Positions 14,357 to 21,107 of a DNA stretch of 21,107 bases are shown in pieces. A program made the translations under genes and the position numbers. This DNA comes from an uncultured Bacilli bacterium (lineage in GTDB: Bacteria > Bacillota_I > Bacilli_A > RF39 > UBA660). The notes under the pieces were generated by a model. It was not told where the DNA came from and searched no databases. It saw nothing but the letters and a program-made list of their open reading frames with translations. The stretch is taken from contig CAOVIS010000005.1 of assembly GCA_948543905.1 (NCBI GenBank), forward strand, positions 2,137 to 23,243, in the 5' to 3' direction. Position 1 is the stretch's first letter. Each line of letters opens with the position of its first letter.

Positions 14357-14410
14357 GCATTAAGAGAACTAATGCTCTACTAAATTTAGTTTAGCATATT
14401 TTTTTTATTT
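14357..14410 (+). terminator. Terminator with a competing upstream hairpin
   Basis: The terminator arms are 14372-14376 (ATGCT) with 14393-14397 (AGCAT), plus the inner ACTAAATTTAGT, followed by a T run to about 14406. An alternative hairpin GCATTA (14357-14362) / TAATGC (14370-14375) uses the same ATGC bases and would block the terminator. This is an attenuator-like pair. Confidence 0.6.
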
Positions 14411-14426
14411 GTGCAAGTTTTTATGA

Positions 14427-14455
14427 AGAAAAAAAGAAGATTAGCAGCATCTTCT
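14427..14455 (-). terminator. Intrinsic terminator of the CotD-like gene
   Basis: A 7-bp stem (AGAAGAT 14435-14441 / ATCTTCT 14449-14455) with a 7-base loop. On the minus strand the arm is followed by T-rich bases (14434-14427). The TAA stop codon (14443-14441) straddles the loop and 3' arm, so the coding end is part of the hairpin. Confidence 0.8.
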
Positions 14456-14800
14456 TTCGTACACGTTTTCAACTTCGTTTTCTTCACAGCATGAATAAGT
14501 TGGAGTATAAGTATGGCGATAAATGTGATGATTTATGATTCTAGTATTGCAAGGCATAATATGAGGTACTTCATGACATATATATCTATGGCATACAGTT
14601 TCTCTTGGGCATTCATAAACTGGTGGACATACAACTCCTGGAATAGTATCTCCCATCATATTAGGCATTGCACTACAACATCCATAATCCATACCCATAT
14701 TCATACTCATATTATTAGTTGGTTCATTAGTTCCTGATTGAGCACTAAAGTATGAGCCTGCTTCCATAGATTCAAAATCACGATTATTATTAATTTTCAA
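14441..14800 (-). CDS. CotD-like spore coat protein, Cys/His/Met-rich
   Basis: The protein has 119 residues, with 11 Cys (41, 42, 58, 64, 70, 75, 84, 104, 105, 118, 119), six His and a Met-rich stretch at ~31-50. The central core VCPPVYECPRETVCHRYICHEVPHIMPCNTRIINHH is the CotD-type pattern, in which CPP, H-x-x-x-C and H-x-V-P-H repeats bring Cys and His together for cross-linking into the spore coat. No signal peptide is present. The start is TTG 14800 because AGAAAGGAAAG lies nine bases upstream; the next ATG (14767) has no such site and would lose 11 residues. It is monocistronic, with a sigma-K-like promoter at 14825-14851 overlapping the end of the preceding membrane-protein gene and a terminator at its stop. 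I am confident of the coat family, less so of the exact orthologue. Confidence 0.85.
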   Translation of the reverse strand: MKINNNRDFESMEAGSYFSAQSGTNEPTNNMSMNMGMDYGCCSAMPNMMGDTIPGVVCPPVYECPRETVCHRYICHEVPHIMPCNTRIINHHIYRHTYTPTYSCCEENEVENVYERRCC

Positions 14801-14824
14801 TTTAATACACTTTCCTTTCTAGTG

Positions 14825-14851
14825 TATTTTATGAAAATACCCAATTTAGGT
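14825..14851 (-). promoter_or_regulatory. Sigma-K-like promoter of the CotD-like gene
   Basis: On the minus strand AC (14851-14850), 16 bp, then CATAAAATA (14833-14825), matching AC-16/17-CATANNNTA. The spacer equals that of the other coat gene (1899-1925). It overlaps the stop region of the upstream membrane-protein gene. Confidence 0.55.
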
Positions 14852-15250
14852 TTTTTCCCTAGATTTTGATGATTTTGTTAAAAAGAAATTTAGAATACAA
14901 ATAATTAAGTTTATTAAAATGCCATAATAAATTAAGCTCATATAGATAAGTAAAGCAATCATGCTAGTACCTATATTTTTAGGAAATAATTTTACAAGAA
15001 GTGTAGCAATAGTAAAACTAATAACAACATTTAAAATAGGAATTAGATAAAGATTTTTTTCTGGAGGCATATTTATTTTTTTTAAAATATTTCTTAATAA
15101 GAAATATAAAATTAAACTTACTAAAAATAAAGATAAATATGTTAAAGTAGTTTTTAAAAATATACTTTTGATATTTATAATACTTACTAATACCATAAAA
15201 AAGGTGTAAAATACAAATTCGAAGATAGATAAAAGAATTATAAAATACAT
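14846..15250 (-). CDS. Small multi-pass membrane protein, unknown function
   Basis: The protein has 134 residues with four predicted membrane spans: ~3-25, ~33-53, ~69-89 and ~96-122. It has a charged loop after span two (KKINMPPEKN) and a basic C-terminus (KSSKSREKT), which suggests both ends lie on or near the cytosolic side. I do not recognise the family. The ATG at 15250 is ten bases after the ffh stop, with AAGGTGA overlapping that stop, so it is translationally linked to ffh in one operon. It uses no rare codons unlike its neighbours. The position right after ffh is not the usual rpsP/ylxM context; the gene may be lineage-specific. Confidence 0.7.
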   Translation of the reverse strand: MYFIILLSIFEFVFYTFFMVLVSIINIKSIFLKTTLTYLSLFLVSLILYFLLRNILKKINMPPEKNLYLIPILNVVISFTIATLLVKLFPKNIGTSMIALLIYMSLIYYGILINLIICILNFFLTKSSKSREKT

Positions 15251-15260
15251 TTATTTCACC

Positions 15261-16560
15261 TTAAAATGGTAGTTTCATATTACCTGAGCTAATTTGTTTC
15301 ATCATGGTTTTCATTTGTTCAAATTGTTTTAATAATCTATTTACTTCTTCAACACTGCGACCACTTCCTTTAGCAATGCGAACTTTGCGACTTGCTTTTA
15401 AAATCTCAGGATGACGGCGTTCATATTTGGTCATAGAACTTACTATAGCTTCAACATGAGCAATTTCTTTTTGGTCAATAGATACGTTATTTAAACCCAT
15501 TTTGCGAGCACCAGGAAGCATTTTTAAGATATTCTCTAAAGGCCCTAATTTTTTTATTTGTTTTAAATTAGCCATAAAATCTTCAAGATTATAGTTACCT
15601 TTTTTCATTTTGGTCATTTGATCTTTAGCTTCATCTTCACTTATTAAGTTTTCTACTTTTTCAGCAATGCCTAAAATATCACCCATATCAAGAATACGAT
15701 TGGCCATAACCTCGGGGTAAAACTCTCTTAAGCCATCCATATGCTCAGAGTCACCAACAAACTTAATAGGGATAGAAGTTAAATGTCTAACTGATAAGGC
15801 AACCCCGCCTTTTGTATTACCATCAAGTTTAGTTAAAATTGTACCTGTAAGCTTAAGAGAATCATTAAAGCCATTAATAACATTAATTGCATCTTGCCCC
15901 ATCATAGCATCAATTATTAAAATAGTTTCATCAATTTTGATAGCATCTTCTATTTCTTTTAACTCTTGCATTAACTTATCATCTATTTGTAAACGTCCCG
16001 CGGTATCAATAATAATATAATCAAGATCGTTTTCTTTAGCATATACGAGAGCCTCATTAATAATTTCTAATTTTGCCTTTAGTAAATACAGGAACATTTA
16101 TACTTTTGCCAATTTCCATTAATTGTTCTATAGCTGCAGGACGATATATATCACAAGCGACTAACAAAGGTTTTTTATGATGCTTTTTACGAAGATAACA
16201 AGCAAGTTTACCTGCAGTAGTTGTTTTACCACTTCCTTGAAGACCACAAAGCATTAAAATAGTTGGTCCATTATTTACTTTTAAAGGAACATAGTCCCCA
16301 CCTAAGAGAGAAACTAATTCATCTTTAACAATTTTAATAAATAATTCATCGGGTTTTAAACTTTTTCTAACATCCATGCCTAAAGCTTTATCACGAACTG
16401 TGGCTACAAATTCTTTAACAACTTGAAAATTTACATCGGCTTCTAATAGAGCAAGTCTAATTTCCCGCATGGCATCACTAATATTTTCTTCAGTAATAGT
16501 GCCTAGCCCCCTAATATTTTTAATAGCTTTAGATAATCTATCTCCCATATATTCAAACAT
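15261..16560 (-). pseudogene. ffh: Signal recognition particle GTPase Ffh, reading frame broken
   Basis: ATG 16560 (MFEYMGDRLSKAIKNIRG, with GGAGAT seven bases upstream) opens the N and first part of the G domain: G1 GLQGSGKTT and G2 region DIYRPAAIEQL. The frame then reaches TAA near 16062. In another frame the protein continues (ALVYAKEND, DTAGRLQ as G3, TKLDG as G4) through the methionine-rich M domain to ...GNMKLPF at 15261. Without a change both parts cannot be one protein. Comparison with Bacillus Ffh in the loop after VFTKG shows about four residues missing; restoring 11 bases would repair both length and frame. Ffh binds 4.5S RNA and targets membrane proteins to FtsY and SecYEG, and is essential in most bacteria. 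True mutation, strain difference, or sequencing/assembly error are all possible. Confidence 0.85.
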
Positions 16561-16583
16561 AATAATCATCTCCATGTAAATTA

Positions 16584-16612
16584 ATTTTATCATAAAAATG
16601 ACATCTTGAAAA
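16584..16612 (-). promoter_or_regulatory. Promoter of ffh, overlapping the upstream terminator
   Basis: On the minus strand TTTTCA (16612-16607), a 17-bp spacer, TAAAAT (16589-16584). The -35 lies inside the hairpin that ends the upstream lipoprotein gene. Confidence 0.5.
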
Positions 16613-16623
16613 TACTCAAGATG
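16602..16623 (-). terminator. Terminator between lipoprotein gene and ffh
   Basis: An 8-bp perfect stem CATCTTGA (16602-16609) / TCAAGATG (16616-16623) with a 6-base loop, ten bases after the lipoprotein stop, followed on the minus strand by a T-rich stretch. Confidence 0.7.
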
Positions 16624-16633
16624 CCTATTATAT

Positions 16634-17497
16634 TTAACTTAAAGCAGTATTTCTTATATTATCAATTAGAGAAGTCATAATAGTTAAATAATCTTCATTA
16701 TTTTGAACCTCGTTATCACTTAAAGTTGTAAGGGTATTAACCGTAATAATATTAGCTTTATATTCACTTTCAAGTTGTTTTATTAAATCAGTTTTGGGAT
16801 CAGTATTACATAAATAAATGTCTTTATATTTGGAATTTTTAAAATTGCTTTTAATACTAGTAGTATTTAGTTCTTTACTATCTAAGACTATTACTTCAAA
16901 ACCATATTTTTCTAGAAATCTAAGTTTGGAAGAAGATACAACTAAAGTGTAGTTACCATCAAAGACAGCAGTACTAGCAATATCACGAAGTTCAGCATCC
17001 ATAAAAGATAATTTTTCTTCTAATTCACGATAATTTTTTTCAATACTATCAATAACTGTTTTACTAGTAGTATATTCAATTAAATAGTTTTTAATATTCT
17101 TAGCAAACATTAAATAATTATTGGGACTAAGCCATAATTCTTCAATTGCATACTCATAATTTAGGCCTTGAGATACATCAATTAGAAGCATATCTTTATT
17201 ATTATTGATGAATTCTTTAGCAAGACTTTTTTCATTAGTTAAACCATTGTAAACAAATAGAGCTCCTTTTTCATAAGTTTCTTTTTTCTTTTTAGTTAAT
17301 TCATAAGTTGTAACATCGGCCCCTGCAGGATAAATACTACTGACATTTTTTATATCGCCATATAAATAGGATGTTAAATAGTTTATGGGATAGATAGTAG
17401 TGTAAACATTGTCATTGCTTAATTTATCTTTAGAAAAACAGCCAGTTAAAGTTATAATTAAGATAGTTAAGAAAATATATTTTAAATTTTTTTTCAT
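16634..17497 (-). CDS. TroA/ZnuA-like lipoprotein lacking the metal-binding histidines
   Basis: The protein has 287 residues. A lipobox LTGC places the lipidated Cys at residue 20. The rest matches the TroA-fold metal ABC transporter binding proteins: YTTIYPINYLTSYL, then YPAGADVTTYELT (where ZnuA has H-D-Y), then ELWLSPNNYLMFAKNI (family HLWLSP), then LVVSSSKLRFLEKYGFEVIVL (family HDAYGYFEKQFGL), then NTLTTLSDN (family TLDPLG). All four expected ligands (three His and one Asp) are replaced by Thr, Glu, Ser and Thr, and the whole protein contains no histidine. It should be anchored outside the cytoplasmic membrane, but its cargo is unknown. No ABC ATPase or permease gene is beside it. GAGGAG eight bases upstream sets ATG 17497. 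Fold assignment is confident; metal transport is doubtful. Confidence 0.85.
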   Translation of the reverse strand: MKKNLKYIFLTILIITLTGCFSKDKLSNDNVYTTIYPINYLTSYLYGDIKNVSSIYPAGADVTTYELTKKKKETYEKGALFVYNGLTNEKSLAKEFINNNKDMLLIDVSQGLNYEYAIEELWLSPNNYLMFAKNIKNYLIEYTTSKTVIDSIEKNYRELEEKLSFMDAELRDIASTAVFDGNYTLVVSSSKLRFLEKYGFEVIVLDSKELNTTSIKSNFKNSKYKDIYLCNTDPKTDLIKQLESEYKANIITVNTLTTLSDNEVQNNEDYLTIMTSLIDNIRNTALS

Positions 17498-17521
17498 AAT
17501 GAGCTCTCCTCTACTATTTAT

Positions 17522-17550
17522 ATTTTAAGTTATTTCTAATAATAAATCAA
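17522..17550 (-). promoter_or_regulatory. Sigma-A-like promoter of the TroA-like lipoprotein
   Basis: On the minus strand TTGATT (17550-17545), a 17-bp spacer and TAAAAT (17527-17522), about 20 bases before GAGGAG. No zinc-uptake-repressor-like dyad is evident around it. Confidence 0.6.
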
Positions 17551-17589
17551 GTTAAAATCTAAGGTTTAGCGAATTACTAAACTAAAATA

Positions 17590-20500
17590 TTATAATTCTT
17601 TTTTTTCTTTAATATTTTCTTTAGCAATGCTAAGCATAAGTTTAATGCGATTAATTTGATTGCTTTTGCTAGCACCTGGATCATAGTCCACCGCGGTAAT
17701 ATTAGCATGAGGATATAATTCTTTAATTCGTCTTACAACAGCCTTACCAACAATATGATTAGGAAGACAGCCAAATGGTTGAACACAAATAATATTAGAA
17801 ACTCCTTCTTTAATTAATTCAATCATCTCACCAGTTAAATACCATCCTTCTCCAGTTTGATTACCTGTAGATATTACACCTTTAACATTTTCTTTCAAAT
17901 GATGAATATTAGTCGTTGGCATAAATCGCGTATTTTCTAAACTTTTACGAACAGCATTTTCATAGAAATCAATTATTTTTAAAAATTTATCAGCAACTAG
18001 AGCATATGTTTTATTAAGATGTAATAATTCATATTTAATGACATGATCGATGGCAGAATATTTAACAAATCCCATTAATTCAGGAGCAATTACTTCAGCA
18101 CCTTCAGCTTCTAAAGTATCTACTAAATAATTATTACCAAAATAATGATATTTTATGAGAATTTCCCCTACTATTCCGACTTTTGGTTTAATTTCATTTG
18201 TAATAGGAATACTATTAAACTCAGCAATTATATTTTTTATATTAATTTTAAATTCTTTAAAACTTCCTTTTAAGACTGAATCTTCACATATTTTATAATA
18301 TTTGTGATAAACTTTTGCGGTATTACCTTTGTTTTTTTCATAAGGTCTAGTGGCAAATAGTAATTTCATCAATAAATCACCATAAATAATTGCCATTAAA
18401 AGTTTATGGATAATTGGTAGAGTAAGCTTAAAATCTTGTTCTTTTTCAAGGCCACTCATATTAAAAGAGATAATGGGAACATTAAAGCCAGCATCTTTTA
18501 GAGCTTTTCTAATTAAGCCAATATAATTAGTCGCACGACAACCACCACCAGTTTGAGTTATTAAAACAGTGGTTTTAGCTAAATCATATTTACCACTTTT
18601 TAGGGCACTTATAAGTTGGCCAATTACAATTAAGGAAGGATAACAGGCATCATTATTAACATACTTTAGCCCATTATCAAGCATTTCATCAGTCATACTC
18701 CTTAAAAAATCTATTTTATAGCCATCACTTTCAAAAGCTTTAATTAAAAGTGGAATATGATGAGGAGACATATCGGGAACTAAAATAGTATGATCTTTTT
18801 TCATTTCTTTTTTAAAAGGATTTTTTTCATAAATAAAAGGCTCATATTCTAGTTTATTGGTTCTTTTTTTCATGGAAGATAAAAGAGAACGAAGTCTTAT
18901 TTTTATTGCACCTAAATTAGTTGTTTCATCAATCTTGATTACAGTATATAAACGATTATTTTGGCGCATAATTTCTTCAGCTTGATCAATTACAATAGCA
19001 TCTAAGCCACAGCCAAAAGAATTTAAACTAACAAGTTCAAGTCTAGGATTTTTAACAACAACATCACAAGCTCGATATATTCTTGAGTGATAACTCCATT
19101 GATCGACAACACGAAGTGACATATCACTAGCATCATAACAAATACTATCTTCCGTAAGAATTGCAAGACCTAGACTATTAATTAATGTATCAATACCATG
19201 ATTGATTTCTTTATCTAAATGATAAGGACGACCAGCTAAAACTATAGCATGAAGATCATGAGTATTTATATATTCTAAAAACTCTTTACCTTTATTAATA
19301 ATATCTTCCCGAAATTTTTTATGTTCTAAGCTTGCTAGATTAATAGCTTTCTTTAATTCCTTTTTAGTGAAATGGTATTCTTTAAACTCTGGTAAATTAT
19401 ATAAAACATCACATAATTTATCATCTTCTAGAGGTAAGAAAGGATTTAAAAATTTAACATTTTCTTTTTTTAATTCTAAAATATTTAGATTTATAGCTTC
19501 GGAATAACTAGTAACAATAGGACAGTTATAATGATTATCAGAGTTTTTGAATTCTTTTTTTTCATACATAATACAAGGATAAAATATTGTTTTAACACCT
19601 TTATTTATTAAATTCATAATATGACCATGAACAAGTTTAGCAGGATAACAGGCAGACTCAGAAGGAATAGATTCAATTCCTTTTAAAAACAGATTGCGAC
19701 TTGAATGATCAGATAAAATTACTCTAAATCCTAGATTGGTTAAAAGAGTATACCAAAAAGGATAATTTTCATACATATTAAGAACTCTTGGAATACCTAT
19801 TTCGCCACGAGATGATTCTTCTATATCAAGAGGTTTATAATTAAATAATCTATCATATTTATATTGATACATATTAGGAAGAAGATTGTAAGAACCATTA
19901 TTACCAGACCCACGTTCACAACGATTGCCACTAATGAATTTCTTTTGGTCAAAACTGCTTATGGTAAGAGCGCAATTGTTAGAGCATCGGCCACATCTTG
20001 TATGCATAATTTTAGGCTCTAAATTAAGTATTTCACAGGGATTTAAAAGAGAGGAAATGTTTTCTTCACTACTTTCTAAGTAGGTTTCTTTTCCTATTAA
20101 AGCTATACCATAGGCGCCCATTAAACCAGCGATTGAAGGTCTCTTAACATTTTTGCCTGTAATTATTTCAAAAGCTCTTAAAACAGCATCATTTAAAAAT
20201 GTTCCTCCTTGGACTACTATATTATCACCTAAAGTATCAATATCTCTTATTTTCATGACTTTTTGCAAAGCATTTTTAATTACAGAATAAGAAAGCCCTG
20301 CAAAAATATCTCCGAGGGTACGTCCTTCTTTTTGAGTTTGTTTAATTTTAGAATTCATAAAAACTGTACATCTACTACCAAGGTCGACTGGTGATTTGGA
20401 TTTTAAAGCTAAAGAGACAAATTCATCTAAAGAAATATCTAAAGATTTAGCAAGAGTTTCAATAAAAGAACCACAACCTGAGGAACAGGCCTCGTTAAGT

Positions 20501-21107
20501 AAAATGGTATCGACAGCGCCATCTTTTAATTTAATATATTTCATATCTTGACCACCGATATCAATAATTGATACTACATCAGGATCAAAATATTGGGCCG
20601 CTTTAGTATGAGCCATGGTCTCTATCTCACTAATATCTAGATTAAAAGCAGTTTTAATTAAGCCTTCACCATAACCAGTTGAACCACTAACTCTGATAGT
20701 TACATCAGGGGGTTTTACTTCATACATTTTTAAAAGCATACTCTTTATAGTATCAATAGGGCTCCCCATATTAGATTGGTAATCTTCATATAGAATATTA
20801 GCATTATCATCAATTAAAACTAATTTAGCAGTAGTAGACCCAGCATCAATGCCTAAATAGGCATTACCAGAATATTTCTTGATATCAATTATCTTAACTT
20901 TATCTTTATTATGCCTTTTTCGAAATTCTTGAAGTTCTTTTTCACTTTTAAATAATGGTTTAAGAGATAAACTAATTTTTTCTTTAAAATTTTGCATTTT
21001 AGTTAGTTTTTGTATTAAGTTCTGATAACTAATAGGCTCTATTTCTAAATTAGATATTATAGCACCTCTCGCCACAAATAAATGACTATCCTCTGGAATA
21101 TGAGCTT
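17590..21107 (-). CDS. Giant 2-hydroxyacyl-CoA dehydratase/activase family protein, N-terminus cut by window edge
   Basis: The frame is open to the right edge and gives 1171 visible residues; a GTG at 21075 is an internal Val in PEDSHLFVARGA, which is a typical activase C-terminal motif. So at least one N-terminal ASKHA ATPase domain is off the window. The visible part starts with the end of that domain. A second activase domain follows (~82-345): GIDAGSTTAKL, SGSTGYGE, DIGGQDMKYI, NEACSSGCGSF, GSRCTVFMNS. Next come a Cys cluster near 376 (CGRCSNNC) and two regions of HgdB/DUF2229 type (IGIPRVLNMYENYPF, ACYPAKLVHGH, GGGCRATNY). The C-terminus has GNQTGEGWYL and QPFGCLPNH. Known activases use ATP to inject an electron into a dehydratase through a [4Fe-4S] cluster. 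The all-in-one protein has no defined substrate. The full length is probably ~1400 residues. Confidence 0.88.
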   Translation of the reverse strand, partial: AHIPEDSHLFVARGAIISNLEIEPISYQNLIQKLTKMQNFKEKISLSLKPLFKSEKELQEFRKRHNKDKVKIIDIKKYSGNAYLGIDAGSTTAKLVLIDDNANILYEDYQSNMGSPIDTIKSMLLKMYEVKPPDVTIRVSGSTGYGEGLIKTAFNLDISEIETMAHTKAAQYFDPDVVSIIDIGGQDMKYIKLKDGAVDTILLNEACSSGCGSFIETLAKSLDISLDEFVSLALKSKSPVDLGSRCTVFMNSKIKQTQKEGRTLGDIFAGLSYSVIKNALQKVMKIRDIDTLGDNIVVQGGTFLNDAVLRAFEIITGKNVKRPSIAGLMGAYGIALIGKETYLESSEENISSLLNPCEILNLEPKIMHTRCGRCSNNCALTISSFDQKKFISGNRCERGSGNNGSYNLLPNMYQYKYDRLFNYKPLDIEESSRGEIGIPRVLNMYENYPFWYTLLTNLGFRVILSDHSSRNLFLKGIESIPSESACYPAKLVHGHIMNLINKGVKTIFYPCIMYEKKEFKNSDNHYNCPIVTSYSEAINLNILELKKENVKFLNPFLPLEDDKLCDVLYNLPEFKEYHFTKKELKKAINLASLEHKKFREDIINKGKEFLEYINTHDLHAIVLAGRPYHLDKEINHGIDTLINSLGLAILTEDSICYDASDMSLRVVDQWSYHSRIYRACDVVVKNPRLELVSLNSFGCGLDAIVIDQAEEIMRQNNRLYTVIKIDETTNLGAIKIRLRSLLSSMKKRTNKLEYEPFIYEKNPFKKEMKKDHTILVPDMSPHHIPLLIKAFESDGYKIDFLRSMTDEMLDNGLKYVNNDACYPSLIVIGQLISALKSGKYDLAKTTVLITQTGGGCRATNYIGLIRKALKDAGFNVPIISFNMSGLEKEQDFKLTLPIIHKLLMAIIYGDLLMKLLFATRPYEKNKGNTAKVYHKYYKICEDSVLKGSFKEFKINIKNIIAEFNSIPITNEIKPKVGIVGEILIKYHYFGNNYLVDTLEAEGAEVIAPELMGFVKYSAIDHVIKYELLHLNKTYALVADKFLKIIDFYENAVRKSLENTRFMPTTNIHHLKENVKGVISTGNQTGEGWYLTGEMIELIKEGVSNIICVQPFGCLPNHIVGKAVVRRIKELYPHANITAVDYDPGASKSNQINRIKLMLSIAKENIKEKKEL

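Noticed and set aside
17540..17590. Terminator after the CoA activase
   Set aside because: Only a 6-bp AT-rich stem (GTTTAG/CTAAAC) and no proper T run; too weak to list.
21073..21075. GTG at 21075 as the start of the CoA activase
   Set aside because: The frame continues upstream to the window edge, and the encoded PEDSHLFVARGA is an internal family motif.

Overview
The window is AT-rich, gene-dense and uses the standard genetic code. It most resembles a spore-forming, low-GC member of the Bacillota, near the gut Bacilli/Mycoplasmatota-like lineages. That placement is inferred from gene content: a CotY/CotZ-type coat protein, a CotD-like coat protein, the sporulation protein YunB, a SleB-type cell-wall hydrolase, secE-nusG, ffh with a low-GC Gram-positive style protein sequence, and an elongator tRNA-Met that is nearly the Bacillus one. 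Most genes lie on the minus strand and use AGGAGG-like or GGTGGT-like ribosome binding sites, and many have sigma-A promoters with a 17-bp spacer.

Layout, left to right. 1-1812: large unrecognised minus-strand gene running off the left edge. 1899-2425: coat protein with a sigma-K-like promoter and terminator. 2468-3366: Rpn-type PD-(D/E)XK nuclease. 3363-4626: secE-nusG-small ORF operon, sharing a bidirectional terminator with the nuclease gene. 4628-6406: a repeat-protein gene broken at several homopolymer runs. 6429-8180: SleB-domain membrane-anchored hydrolase with internal repeats. 8195-10676: operon of an unknown acidic tail-anchored protein, yunB and a DUF368 lipid-carrier transporter. 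10685-11039: ferredoxin with a Cys-rich tail. 11055-11825: membrane-bound XRE regulator. 11845-12009: tRNA-Met. 12014-14410: accessory-looking stretch with a surface protein, a frameshifted tandem-HTH regulator, a small structured RNA/40-codon ORF unit, and two related hairpins at its edges. 14427-14851: CotD-like protein with a second sigma-K-like promoter. 14846-16612: ffh, broken by an apparent 11-nt deletion, plus a small membrane protein. 16634-17550: TroA/ZnuA-like lipoprotein containing no histidine. 17590-21107: giant CoA-dehydratase-activase-family protein running off the right edge.

How the genes relate. Envelope and spore functions dominate: coat assembly, YunB, SleB, undecaprenyl-phosphate recycling (DUF368), Sec and SRP targeting. 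The two coat genes have the same promoter architecture (AC, 16 bp, CATANNNTA), which points to shared late mother-cell control. The most unusual items are the small structured transcription unit at 14111-14410, the histidine-free metal-transporter-like lipoprotein, the paired hairpins beside the tRNA, and three broken reading frames, one of them in the normally essential ffh. I see no CRISPR array, transposase of a classical IS family, rRNA or complete prophage.
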